DNA of 64,000 nt from the NCBI RefSeq assembly GCF_900100885.1, contig NZ_LT629692.1:1302001-1366000 (forward strand), written 5' to 3'. The stretch is from Microbacterium pygmaeum. Its GTDB lineage: Bacteria; Actinomycetota; Actinomycetes; Actinomycetales; Microbacteriaceae. This document shows positions 48,374 to 56,656 of the stretch, piece after piece. The notes under the pieces are model-generated. The model saw nothing but the letters and a program-made list of their open reading frames with translations. It ran no database searches and had not been told where the DNA came from. Each line of letters opens with the position of its first letter. Positions within the stretch are counted from its first letter, which is position 1. The position numbers and the translations under genes were made by a program.

Positions 48374-49747
48374 ATGACCAAGCTCCGGCTGGCCATCGTC
48401 GGCGCGGGCCCCGCGGGCATCTACGCCGCCGACATCCTCCTGAAGGCCGAGCGCAAGTTCGACGTGTCCATCGACCTGTTCGAGCAGCTCCCTGCGCCGT
48501 ACGGGCTCGTTCGCTACGGCGTCGCGCCCGACCATCCGCGCATCAAGGGCATCATCACCGCCCTGCGCGAAGTGCTGGATCGGGGTGACATCCGGCTGTT
48601 CGGCAATGTGCGGTTCGGCGAAGACATCACGCTGGATGACCTCAAGCAGCACTATCACGCGGTGATCTTCGCCACCGGGGCGATCCGCGACACCGACCTG
48701 GACATCCCCGGCATCGACGCGGTCGGCTCCTACGGGGCCGCGGACTTCGTGAGCTGGTTCGACGGCCACCCGGATGTGCCGCGCGAGTGGCCGCTGGATG
48801 CGGCATCCGTCGCCGTCATCGGCAACGGGAACGTCGCGCTGGACGTCTCGCGGATGCTCGCCAAGCACGCCGAGGACCTGCTGCCCACCGAGATCTCCGA
48901 CAACGTGCACGCGGGCCTGGCCGAGAGCGCCGTCACCGACGTGCACGTGTTCGGGCGGCGTGGCCCTGCGCAGGTGAAGTTCACTCCGCTCGAACTGCGC
49001 GAGCTCGGCGAGCTTCGCGATGTCGACATGGTCGTCTACGACGAGGACTTCGACTACGACGAGGCCTCGAAGGCCGCGATCGCCAGCAACAAGCAGGTGC
49101 TCGTCATCGATCGGGTGCTGCAGTCGTGGCGCAAGCGGGATTCGGTCAACAACGCCGGCGGCACCGCGTCGCGCCGTCTGCACCTGCACTTCTACGCTAA
49201 GCCGCACGAGGTCGTCGTCGATGACGAGGGTCGGGCCTGCGCGTTCCGGTGGGAGCGCACGCGGCCCGACGGCGCGGGCGGGGTCACCGGGACCGGCGAG
49301 TTCCGCGAGATCCCGATCCAGGCGATCTACCGCGCGGTCGGCTACTTCGGCTCGCCCCTGCCGGGTGTGCCGTTCGACAAGCGGCACGGTGTGATCCCCA
49401 ACCACGAGGGTCAGGCGCTGCGGAAGGATTCGAACGACCGGGTCCCCGGCGTCTACGCGACGGGCTGGATCAAGCGCGGACCCGTCGGCCTCATCGGCCA
49501 CACGAAGTCCGACGCCATGGAGACAGTGCGTCACCTCATCAACGACCAGGGCTCATGGTGGCAGCCGGCCGATCCGTCGGAGGAGGCCATTCCGGCGCTG
49601 CTCGCCGAGCGCGGCGTGCGCTGGACCGACTTGGACGGCTGGCACCGCCTCGACGAGCACGAGATCGGGCTCGGCGAGCCGCACGGTCGCGCCCGCATCA
49701 AGGTCGTGCCGCGCGACGTGATGATCGACGTCTCGCGCGGCGAGTAG
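48374..49747 (+). CDS. FprA-type ferredoxin/adrenodoxin-like NADP+ reductase
   Basis: FAD- and NADP-dependent reductase of the adrenodoxin-reductase type, 457 aa. FAD motif VGAGPAGIYAADILL, the PYGLVRYGVAPDHPRIKG signature, the NADP motif VIGNGNVALDVSRML and the C-terminal GWIKRGPVGLIGHTKSDAMET are all intact. It likely feeds electrons to ferredoxins. ATG 48374 with AAGAGAT upstream, 23 bases after the polyprenyl synthase. Close in size to mycobacterial FprA. Confidence 0.93.
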   Translation: MTKLRLAIVGAGPAGIYAADILLKAERKFDVSIDLFEQLPAPYGLVRYGVAPDHPRIKGIITALREVLDRGDIRLFGNVRFGEDITLDDLKQHYHAVIFATGAIRDTDLDIPGIDAVGSYGAADFVSWFDGHPDVPREWPLDAASVAVIGNGNVALDVSRMLAKHAEDLLPTEISDNVHAGLAESAVTDVHVFGRRGPAQVKFTPLELRELGELRDVDMVVYDEDFDYDEASKAAIASNKQVLVIDRVLQSWRKRDSVNNAGGTASRRLHLHFYAKPHEVVVDDEGRACAFRWERTRPDGAGGVTGTGEFREIPIQAIYRAVGYFGSPLPGVPFDKRHGVIPNHEGQALRKDSNDRVPGVYATGWIKRGPVGLIGHTKSDAMETVRHLINDQGSWWQPADPSEEAIPALLAERGVRWTDLDGWHRLDEHEIGLGEPHGRARIKVVPRDVMIDVSRGE

Positions 49748-49785
49748 CGACCTCACGCCCCGCATCGACGTGAAGGTGATCTGGC

Positions 49786-49791
49786 TAGGCT
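49786..49791 (+). promoter_or_regulatory. -10 box of leaderless-type hydrolase promoter
   Basis: TAGGCT lies seven bases before the ATG at 49799. Confidence 0.5.
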
Positions 49792-49798
49792 GATCGCC

Positions 49799-50836
49799 AT
49801 GGTCGATCAGTGGCAGCCGGATGTCCTCGGGGAGCCATTCGAGCAGCTGACTCTGCCGCTCGGTGAGGACGACCAGGGCCCGGTCGTCGCGACGCTCGTC
49901 CGCAGCCGCGCGCACGCCGCTCCGCTGGGCGGGATCTTCGGAGATCACCGCTCGTTGCACGACATCGACGTGCTGTACGTGCACGGATGGTCGGACTACT
50001 TCTTCCAGCGCAGTCTCGCCGCCTACTGGACCGATCGCGGCGCGGACTTCTATGCACTGGACCTGCGCAAGTACGGGCGGAGCCTGAGGCCCGGCCAGAC
50101 GCCCGGGTACATCACGAATCTGGCCACCTACGACGAGGACATCGCCGCAGCGCTCGCCGCGATGGGCAGGACCATCGACGATTCATCGAACGGTCGGCGA
50201 TTGGTGCTGCTGGGGCACTCGACCGGTGGGCTGGTGCTCAGCTTGTGGGCTGCCGGGCACCCGGGTGCCTCGGACGCCCTGATCCTGAACAGCCCGTGGC
50301 TGGAGTTCCAGCTGAACGCTGTGGCACGCACCGCCGTCGCGCCGATGGTGGGGCTGCAGGCGCGGCTGCGGCCACTGGACACGTTGCCGCAGGTCGACTT
50401 CGGCTTCTACACGCGCGCGCAGCGCGAGGCGCGCGGCGGGGAGGATCTCGACGTCAACCTCGAGTGGCGTCCTGAACAGACGATGGCCGTCCACGCCGGC
50501 TGGTTGAGCGCGATCCTCGCCGGGCACACGCGGGTGGCGGCCGGGCTGCACATCCAGGAGCCGGTGTGTGTGCTGCTCTCCGAGAAGTCGGCGGTGCCGA
50601 GCCGATGGTCGGACGAGCTGACGCGCGCCGACACGGTGCTGGTCGTCGACGACATCGCGCGGGCCTCTCTCCGGCTCGGGAGTTCGGTGACCGTCGAGCG
50701 GATCCCCGGTGCGCTCCATGACATCTTCCTGTCCCGTCCCGACGCGCGCGACATCGCCTATGAGCGGCTGGACCGCTGGGTGATGGGATGCCTCGGCACG
50801 AAGCGCCTGCCGGTGTCGCCGGGCCAGTACGCCTAA
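49799..50836 (+). CDS. Alpha/beta hydrolase (lysophospholipase-like)
   Basis: A 345-aa hydrolase: oxyanion loop VLYVHGWSDYFFQ, aspartate-bearing ALDLRKYGRSLRPGQTPGYI, nucleophile elbow LLGHSTGGLVLSLWAA, and the late VERIPGALHDIFLSRPDARD with the catalytic His. This pattern resembles lysophospholipase/serine aminopeptidase S33 proteins. Although menH is an alpha/beta hydrolase missing from the men genes here, this protein is too long and unlike MenH. ATG 49799 with TAGGCT seven bases upstream. Confidence 0.86.
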   Translation: MVDQWQPDVLGEPFEQLTLPLGEDDQGPVVATLVRSRAHAAPLGGIFGDHRSLHDIDVLYVHGWSDYFFQRSLAAYWTDRGADFYALDLRKYGRSLRPGQTPGYITNLATYDEDIAAALAAMGRTIDDSSNGRRLVLLGHSTGGLVLSLWAAGHPGASDALILNSPWLEFQLNAVARTAVAPMVGLQARLRPLDTLPQVDFGFYTRAQREARGGEDLDVNLEWRPEQTMAVHAGWLSAILAGHTRVAAGLHIQEPVCVLLSEKSAVPSRWSDELTRADTVLVVDDIARASLRLGSSVTVERIPGALHDIFLSRPDARDIAYERLDRWVMGCLGTKRLPVSPGQYA

Positions 50837-50853
50837 GACGCGCTGCGGCCCGA

Positions 50854-50961
50854 GGTGTGTCACAACTCCGCCTGAAGGCGGGTGACCGTGCATGCCGACT
50901 CCGGAATTCCGCGGTGCTCTGTGGGAGTGCGCCGGATGTGGAGGAGGAGTTACGACACACC
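50854..50961. repeat. 108-bp element with 16-bp near-perfect terminal inverted repeats
   Basis: GGTGTGTCACAACTCC (50854-50869) and GGAGTTACGACACACC (50946-50961) are reverse complements with two mismatches. The 76 bases between contain further ACTCC/GGAGT pairs and no convincing gene. The element occupies much of the 284-base gap after the hydrolase. Confidence 0.65.
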
Positions 50962-51120
50962 GGCTCCCGGTCACCGGGTGATACGGAGGGTCTGTGATGC
51001 GGGGGAACCCGCGCAAGGGGTTGACGCGGCCGCGCTCCTATCTGTCTGCGCCGCCGTGCGCAAGCCTGACGGAGCGGCCGCTCGGCCATGACAGACTGTC
51101 CGAGGGCTATGGGAGGTTCA

Positions 51121-51453
51121 GTGGGAAAGTTGATCTACGGCGCACCGACGTGGTCGGTGGAGTTCGAGGACCGGGCGCTCGCGCATCTGCGCATCGTCAT
51201 GATCGCCAAGCTGCGGCGTGCGGAGAGCTTCTCGTTCTCGTGGAAGTTCGATGCCGCCTACGGCAGCGGGCGCAGCTCGCTGTGGCTGCACCCGGCGATT
51301 CCGCTGCAGTTCGAGTTCTACGGCGGCCGCGAGCCGGCGCTGAACCGCGCGTGGATCGAAGAGCTCATGCTCACGGCCAACAGCCCTGGAGGCCTGGAAC
51401 TGGTTCCGGAGCCGGGCGTCGCAGACACGGGGAAGACCAGCCCGCGCCCGTAG
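51121..51453 (+). CDS. DUF7882-like small protein
   Basis: A 110-aa soluble protein. The beginning GKLIYGAPTWSVEFEDRALAHL, the middle ESFSFSWKF and SSLWLHPAIPLQFEFYGGREPALNRAWIEEL, and the end SPGGLELVPEP match a small family common in Microbacteriaceae (DUF7882, sometimes misannotated as DNA ligase). No function is known. GTG 51121 was chosen for the GGGAGG four bases before it. The next gene follows after 29 bases, so the two are probably cotranscribed. Confidence 0.75.
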   Translation: MGKLIYGAPTWSVEFEDRALAHLRIVMIAKLRRAESFSFSWKFDAAYGSGRSSLWLHPAIPLQFEFYGGREPALNRAWIEELMLTANSPGGLELVPEPGVADTGKTSPRP

Positions 51454-51482
51454 CGGGCGGGATGGCATTACGAGAGGTCGCT

Positions 51483-51737
51483 ATGACAAGCATCAACAGG
51501 CTCACCGTCGATGGCCGTGACTACTTCCTGCCGGACCCGGTCACCGAGTTGCGCGAGAAGATCCTCGATGCGATCCGCGCCGGAGGCGGCTACGTCAACA
51601 TCCCGCCGCTGCGCTCGGGCCCGGGTATCGACATCCTCTTCTCGCCGGGCATGCCCGTGGTGTGGACACGCATCGACGTGGGCGGCGAGAACCCTGAAGA
51701 CGTACCCGCCCCCGTGGCGGAATATCCCGAGATCTGA
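51483..51737 (+). CDS. Small protein of unknown function (84 aa)
   Basis: An 84-aa protein: VDGRDYFLPDPVTELREKILDAIRAGGGYVN followed by IPPLRSGPGIDILFSPGMPVVWTRID, an alpha/beta pattern without membrane segment or signal. GAGAGG precedes ATG 51483. It is paired with the DUF7882-like gene and is convergent with the EAL gene, whose stop lies two bases beyond. A role together with its neighbour is plausible but nothing is known. Confidence 0.68.
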   Translation: MTSINRLTVDGRDYFLPDPVTELREKILDAIRAGGGYVNIPPLRSGPGIDILFSPGMPVVWTRIDVGGENPEDVPAPVAEYPEI

Positions 51738-51739
51738 CC

Positions 51740-52501
51740 TCAGGCGGCCAGCAGGGTGTCAACGTCGTCGACGCCCATCGGGGCTGCGAACAGGTAACCC
51801 TGTACTCGATCGCAGCCGAGGTTCCGCGCCAGATCCAACTGGGCATCGGTCTCGACACCTTCTGCGACCACACGCAACCCCAGGTCGCGAGCCCGCTCCA
51901 CCGCTTCCCAGAGAATCCGCCCCGAGGCTTCGTCGGCGGCTTGGATCAGCGAGCGGTCGAGTTTGACCTCCGACAGCGGCAGCATGTTCAGTTGCGACAG
52001 CGAGGCGTGGCCGGCCCCGTAGTCATCGAGCGACACCCCGACACCGGCCGCGCGCAGCATCCGCAACCTCGGAACGATCTGGGCGATCTCCAGCGCGGGA
52101 ACGGACTCCGTGATCTCGAGCGTCAGTGGTGCTGCGGGCACGTCGTGCGCCGCGAGCTGCTCGATGAGGTAGTCCGGGAATCCGTCGGTGGCCAGCTGCA
52201 GCGGCGAGACGTTCACAGCGACGTCGACGGGATGCTGCTGCCCGTGCCACCGCTCGATCTGGGTCAGGCACTCGTCGAGCATGAACCTGCCCACCCCGTG
52301 GATGACGCCGCTCTCCTCGGCCAGTGGAATGAAGACGTCCGGCCCGACGGCCTCTCCGGTGGACCGACTCCACCGACAGAGCCCCTCGACGCCGAGGACG
52401 ACCCCCGTCAGCGGGTCGACCTGCGGCTGGTACACGGCGTAGATCTCGTGCCTGAACAGCGCCGCGTCGAGCTCAGCGGACAGAGTCGTCAGATCAGGCA
52501 T
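51740..52501 (-). CDS. Stand-alone EAL-domain c-di-GMP phosphodiesterase
   Basis: A 253-aa single EAL domain hydrolysing c-di-GMP to pGpG. The motif is EGL (39-41) instead of EAL, but other catalytic residues are present: Asn 97 in NVSPLQL, Glu 132 in EITES, Asp 159/160 in DDYGAG, Lys 180 in VKLDRS, Glu 214/217 in AEGVE and Gln 234 in QGYLF. Activity is therefore likely. No sensor domain is present. It is transcribed divergently from the RsbQ-GGDEF pair across 168 bases. Confidence 0.9.
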   Translation of the reverse strand: MPDLTTLSAELDAALFRHEIYAVYQPQVDPLTGVVLGVEGLCRWSRSTGEAVGPDVFIPLAEESGVIHGVGRFMLDECLTQIERWHGQQHPVDVAVNVSPLQLATDGFPDYLIEQLAAHDVPAAPLTLEITESVPALEIAQIVPRLRMLRAAGVGVSLDDYGAGHASLSQLNMLPLSEVKLDRSLIQAADEASGRILWEAVERARDLGLRVVAEGVETDAQLDLARNLGCDRVQGYLFAAPMGVDDVDTLLAA

Positions 52502-52669
52502 GCTTCTATCTGGAACCTTCGATCGAACCCGGACAAGTCCCCACACCGCCCGTGAGATGAGCGTATAGTCCGCTCAGCAGTCGCGTCGCGACCACCTCGT
52601 CGTGGATCGATTACGATTTCCCCTGGGTCCGTCTCGCACACGGCGATGCGTCGTTCTTCGGGAGAATCA

Positions 52670-53482
52670 GTGATTGCTACGACGACGGAGCGCGTTCTCC
52701 GCCGCAACAATGTGACGGTCAGCGGCAATCCCGCCGGTCGCGTGCTGGTCTTCGCACACGGATACGGGTGCAGTCAAGCCGCCTGGAATCTGGTCGCCCC
52801 GCAGTTCGAGCAGGACTACCGCGTGGTGCTCTTCGACCACGTCGGCGCCGGCGACTCGGACCTCTCCGCCTACGACCGCGGCAAGTACGACTCGCTGCAC
52901 GGCTACGCCGACGACATCCTCGAGATCCTCGCCGCACTGCAGGTCAGTGACGTCGTCTTCATCGGACATTCGGTGAGCGCGATGATGGGCGTCCTGGCGG
53001 CCAACCGAGATCCGTCGCGCTTCGGTTCGCTGATCCTGGTCGGGCCCTCGCCGCGCTACGTCAACGACGACGCGTATCACGGCGGTTTCGAGCCGGCCGC
53101 GATCACGGGGCTGCTCGACGCGCTCGATGCGAACTACCTCGGCTGGTCGGCGAGCACGGCGCCGATGATGATGGGCAACGCCGACCGGCCGGAGCTGGGC
53201 GATCGGCTCACGCGGAGCTTCTGCAGCACCGACCCCGACATCGCGCGTCATTTCGCGCACGTCACCTTCCTCTCCGACAACCGCGCAGACCTGTCGCGGG
53301 TCGTCGTGCCCACGCTCGTGCTGCAGTCCACCGACGATGCGATCGCGCCGCTCGAGGTCGGCCAGTACGTGCACCGCATGATCCCGGACAGCAGCCTCCA
53401 GGTGCTGCGCACGACGGGGCACATCCCGAACCTGTCCGGTCCGGACGAGCTCGCGGAAGCAATCCGCGCCCACCTCGAATGA
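52670..53482 (+). CDS. RsbQ-like alpha/beta hydrolase
   Basis: A 270-aa hydrolase with the length and layout of Bacillus RsbQ. It begins RRNNVTVSGN, has FAHGYGCSQAAWNLVAP, the elbow GHSVSAMMGVLA (Ser 101), STDDAIAP (Asp 222 or 223) and TTGHIPNLSGPDEL (His 251). RsbQ makes or processes a small hydrophobic ligand needed by the PAS-domain phosphatase RsbP in energy-stress signalling. GTG 52670 follows GGGAGA; an ATG at 52646 is the alternative. Its stop overlaps the PAS-GGDEF gene (ATGA). Confidence 0.92.
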   Translation: MIATTTERVLRRNNVTVSGNPAGRVLVFAHGYGCSQAAWNLVAPQFEQDYRVVLFDHVGAGDSDLSAYDRGKYDSLHGYADDILEILAALQVSDVVFIGHSVSAMMGVLAANRDPSRFGSLILVGPSPRYVNDDAYHGGFEPAAITGLLDALDANYLGWSASTAPMMMGNADRPELGDRLTRSFCSTDPDIARHFAHVTFLSDNRADLSRVVVPTLVLQSTDDAIAPLEVGQYVHRMIPDSSLQVLRTTGHIPNLSGPDELAEAIRAHLE

Positions 53483-54861
53483 ACGCCGCGGACTACGAGA
53501 AGCTGTACCGCCAGGCCCCCTGCGGACTTGTGAGCACCACACCGGCGGGCATCGTCGTGAACGTCAACGACACGCTGACCGCGTGGACCGGCTACCCCGC
53601 GGAGGACATCGTCGGCCGGCCCTTCACGTCCCTGCTCGACGCCGGCAGTCAGATCTTCTTCGAGACGCGGCACACGCAGATCCTGCACCTGCGCGGCGCG
53701 GTCAAGGAGGTCGCGCTCACGTTGCGCCGAGCGGATGCCTCGGCATTGCCGGTGCTGATCAATTCAGTGCTCCTGGCCGATGAGGAACCAGCCGTGATCC
53801 GCACCGCGATCTTCGACGCCACCGATCGACTCGAATACGAGAGCGAGCTGCTGCGGGCGCGACGGTCGGCCGAATCATCCGAGGCGCGCGTCCGCGTCCT
53901 GCAGGACGTGTCGAGCCTGTTCGGCGTCAGCGTCAGCGACGAAGATGTCGCACGAGCCTTCGCCGACGTCGCTCGCGTCGCCTTCGACGCGACTGAGACG
54001 ACGGTGCTGCTGCGCGACGACGAAGGCTTTCTCCAGGCGGTGGCGGGCGTCAATCCCCTGGCCGGCACCGTGCCCCCGATCGACTCGCTGCGCAACACGC
54101 TCGCCGAGATCGTCGTCCACGCGGATGACGTCGAGGTGGAGCATCCGCTGCTGGCCGCCGGCATGCGCAACGCCCGCCTCGAGTCGCTCAGCATCACCCC
54201 GTTGACCAACGACGCCGACCACCTCGGCGTGCTGGTCTGCTTCTTCGGCCGGCGCCGCGACTTCGACGAGCACTTCTTCGAGCTGCAGCGCGCATTGGGC
54301 CGGCAGGCTTCGCAGACCCTGGTGCGCGTTCGGTTGCAGCGGAAGCTCGAGCATCTCGCCCTGCACGATGCGCTCACCGGCCTCGCGAATCGGGAACTGC
54401 TGCAGCGCGGGATCGACGCCGCACTCGATGATGCGCAGGAAAGCGGCGAGCCGCTGTCGATCGTGTTCCTCGACGTCGACGAATTCAAGTCGGTGAACGA
54501 TCGCTGGGGGCACGCGACCGGCGACGCGGTGCTGCACGAGCTCGCCGTCCGCCTCAGCGCGGGGGTCCGCAGCGACGACGTCGTCGCCCGCATCGGCGGC
54601 GATGAATTCGTGGTGCTGTGCACCGCCGCTGATCTCACCGCTGCCGCGGCGATCGCCGATCGCATTCTCAACCTGACGCGCCGAGCGCTCGTGATCGACG
54701 GGACGCCGATCCACGTGTCGATGAGCGCCGGCGTCAGCACCTACCAGCCTGGGCAGGACCCGCGTCCGACCAGCGAACACCTGCTCACGCGAGCAGACGG
54801 AGCGATGTACCGCTCCAAGGGATCCGGCAAAGACCGGGTCACGATCGACTCACCATCCTGA
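53479..54861 (+). CDS. RsbP-like PAS, GAF and GGDEF diguanylate cyclase
   Basis: A 460-aa cytoplasmic sensor-cyclase. Residues about 8-118 form a PAS domain resembling RsbP's (APCGLVSTTPAG, ALPVLINSVL). A helix (118-140) leads to a GAF-like domain (about 140-285). The GGDEF domain has LALHDALTGLANR, FLDVDEFKSVNDRWGH and an intact RIGGDEFVVL (373-377), with an RxxD inhibitory site at 364-367. It makes c-di-GMP. Its start overlaps the RsbQ-like gene by four bases, so the hydrolase is the probable input partner. Confidence 0.92.
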   Translation: MNAADYEKLYRQAPCGLVSTTPAGIVVNVNDTLTAWTGYPAEDIVGRPFTSLLDAGSQIFFETRHTQILHLRGAVKEVALTLRRADASALPVLINSVLLADEEPAVIRTAIFDATDRLEYESELLRARRSAESSEARVRVLQDVSSLFGVSVSDEDVARAFADVARVAFDATETTVLLRDDEGFLQAVAGVNPLAGTVPPIDSLRNTLAEIVVHADDVEVEHPLLAAGMRNARLESLSITPLTNDADHLGVLVCFFGRRRDFDEHFFELQRALGRQASQTLVRVRLQRKLEHLALHDALTGLANRELLQRGIDAALDDAQESGEPLSIVFLDVDEFKSVNDRWGHATGDAVLHELAVRLSAGVRSDDVVARIGGDEFVVLCTAADLTAAAAIADRILNLTRRALVIDGTPIHVSMSAGVSTYQPGQDPRPTSEHLLTRADGAMYRSKGSGKDRVTIDSPS

Positions 54862-54879
54862 GTCAGTAAGGACCGTGCC

Positions 54880-56091
54880 ATGCCGGTAACCGACGCCGCC
54901 CGACGTCCGACTTCCCACAGCGTGCTCGTGATCGGAGGCGGCAACGCCGGTCTCTCGGTGGCCGGCAGGCTCCGCCGACTCGGGGTCAAGGACATCGCGG
55001 TCATCGAGCCGCGCACCGAGCATCTGTACAAGCCGATCTTCTCCCACATCGCGGGCGGGACCGCGCCGGCGAGCAAGGCGGTGCGCAGCCAGAGGTCGGT
55101 CACCCCGAAGGGGGTGGAATGGATCCAGGATGCTGTCACCTCGATCGATCCCGACGCCGACACCGTCACGCTGGCATCCGGCTCGGTCGTCGGCTACGAC
55201 CACCTGATCATCTGTCCCGGCATCCAGAAGGATTGGGACGGCATCCCCGGCCTTGCCGAGGCGATGCGCACTCCGGAGGGCATCTCCAACTACGAGTTCG
55301 ACCTCGCGCAGAAGGCCTCCGCCCGCCTGCGCGACATCACCCGCGGCACGGTGGTCTTCAGCCAGCCCGCGGGTCCCGCCTCGTGCGCCGGGGCAGGCCA
55401 GAAGCCGATGTACCTCGCCTGCGACTACTGGCGTGCCCGCGGCATCCTGTCCGACATCGAGGTCGTCATGCTCGTCCCCGACGAGACCGTGTTCGGCATG
55501 CCAGACATCGACCGGGAGCTCAACCGGAAGATCGCGGAGTACGGCATCACGCTGCGGACGCAGACGACGCTGGGATCGGTGGATGCCGCGAGCCGCACGA
55601 TCGTCACGGAGCATCCCGTGCGCGGCAGTGAGACGCTCTCGTACGACCTGCTCAGCGTCGAACCGCCGCAGTCCGCGCCGGACTGGCTCGTCGGCAGCGG
55701 CCTGACGGACGCGTCAGGATTCGTGGACGTGGACCCGTACACCCTACGCCACCCGCGGCACGGAAACGTGTGGGCACTCGGTGACGCAGCGGCTACCCTC
55801 AATTCGAAGTCCGGCGGAGCGCTGCGCAAGCAGACCCTCACGCTCGCGAAGAACCTCGTGGCGGTGCTGCGGGGCGAGCCGATGCCCGAGCGGTACAACG
55901 GCTACTCGGTCTGTCCGTTCACGGTCTCGCGGTCGACCGTGGTGTTCGCGGAGTTCGACGATCAGTATCGGCCGGTCCCGAGCGTCCCGTTCTGGAAGGG
56001 CTTGGCTCGCGAGCGCCGCCTCACGTGGGTCTTCGACCGGCACATTCTGCCTTGGGTGTACTGGCACATGATCCTGCAGGGTCGCGCGTGA
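54880..56091 (+). CDS. Sulfide:quinone oxidoreductase-like flavoprotein
   Basis: A 403-aa FAD-dependent pyridine-nucleotide-disulfide family protein of the SQRDL type. FAD motif VIGGGNAGLSVAGRL, the SCAGAGQKPMYLACDYWR region with Cys 169 and Cys 181, and GFVDVDPYTLRHPRHGNVWALGD are clear. The second sulfide-handling Cys of SQORs, expected after the GD of that last motif, is Ala 303, so sulfide oxidation by the classic route is doubtful. AAGGA precedes ATG 54880. Confidence 0.85.
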   Translation: MPVTDAARRPTSHSVLVIGGGNAGLSVAGRLRRLGVKDIAVIEPRTEHLYKPIFSHIAGGTAPASKAVRSQRSVTPKGVEWIQDAVTSIDPDADTVTLASGSVVGYDHLIICPGIQKDWDGIPGLAEAMRTPEGISNYEFDLAQKASARLRDITRGTVVFSQPAGPASCAGAGQKPMYLACDYWRARGILSDIEVVMLVPDETVFGMPDIDRELNRKIAEYGITLRTQTTLGSVDAASRTIVTEHPVRGSETLSYDLLSVEPPQSAPDWLVGSGLTDASGFVDVDPYTLRHPRHGNVWALGDAAATLNSKSGGALRKQTLTLAKNLVAVLRGEPMPERYNGYSVCPFTVSRSTVVFAEFDDQYRPVPSVPFWKGLARERRLTWVFDRHILPWVYWHMILQGRA

Positions 56092-56172
56092 CGGGATGTC
56101 AACCCCTTCGTCCGATCCGCCGCGTCCGGCTGAATGGGAGGGAACACATCCCCCTATGAGCAGGAGCTTCCC

Positions 56173-56628
56173 ATGGCACAGATCATCGAGACCATCGACG
56201 TGGACGTCCCCGTCAGCACCGCCTACAACCAGTGGACCCAGTTCGAGAGCTTCCCGCACTTCCTCGATGAGGTCGAGTCGATCACCCAGACCGATGAGAC
56301 CCACACGCACTGGAAGGTGAAGGTCGGTCCTGTCGAGCGCGAATTCGATGCGGAGATCACCGAGCAGCACCCGGACGAGCGCGTTGCCTGGAACAGTATC
56401 GGCGGAGACACCGAGCACGCGGGCGTCGTGACGTTCCACAAGCTGAGCGACACCACCAGCCGGGTGACCGTGCAGCTGGACTGGGAGCCCGAGGGATTCC
56501 TCGAGAAGGTCGGCTCGCTCGTGGGTGCCGGATCACACGCGGTGAAGAAGGACCTCAAGAACTTCAAGGAGTTCATCGAGAAGCAGGGCAGCGAGACCGG
56601 CGCCTGGCGCGGCGACGTCGAGGCCTGA
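56173..56628 (+). CDS. SRPBCC (COQ10/polyketide-cyclase-like) protein
   Basis: A 151-aa START-fold protein with IIETIDVDVPVSTAYNQWTQF at the front, the FPHFLDEVESI helix and a C-terminal amphipathic helix (KKDLKNFKEFIEKQ). This subfamily (cyclase/dehydrase) binds lipids or quinone-like ligands and is often stress-linked in actinobacteria. AGGAG sits six bases before ATG 56173. The alcohol dehydrogenase gene follows after 28 bases. The exact ligand is unknown. Confidence 0.85.
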   Translation: MAQIIETIDVDVPVSTAYNQWTQFESFPHFLDEVESITQTDETHTHWKVKVGPVEREFDAEITEQHPDERVAWNSIGGDTEHAGVVTFHKLSDTTSRVTVQLDWEPEGFLEKVGSLVGAGSHAVKKDLKNFKEFIEKQGSETGAWRGDVEA

Positions 56629-56656
56629 GAACGATCGACGGTATCGGGATCAGTCG

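Noticed and set aside
49799..50836. Candidate menH
   Set aside because: An alpha/beta hydrolase is needed for MenH, but this protein is about 80 residues too long and its motifs fit lysophospholipase-like hydrolases.
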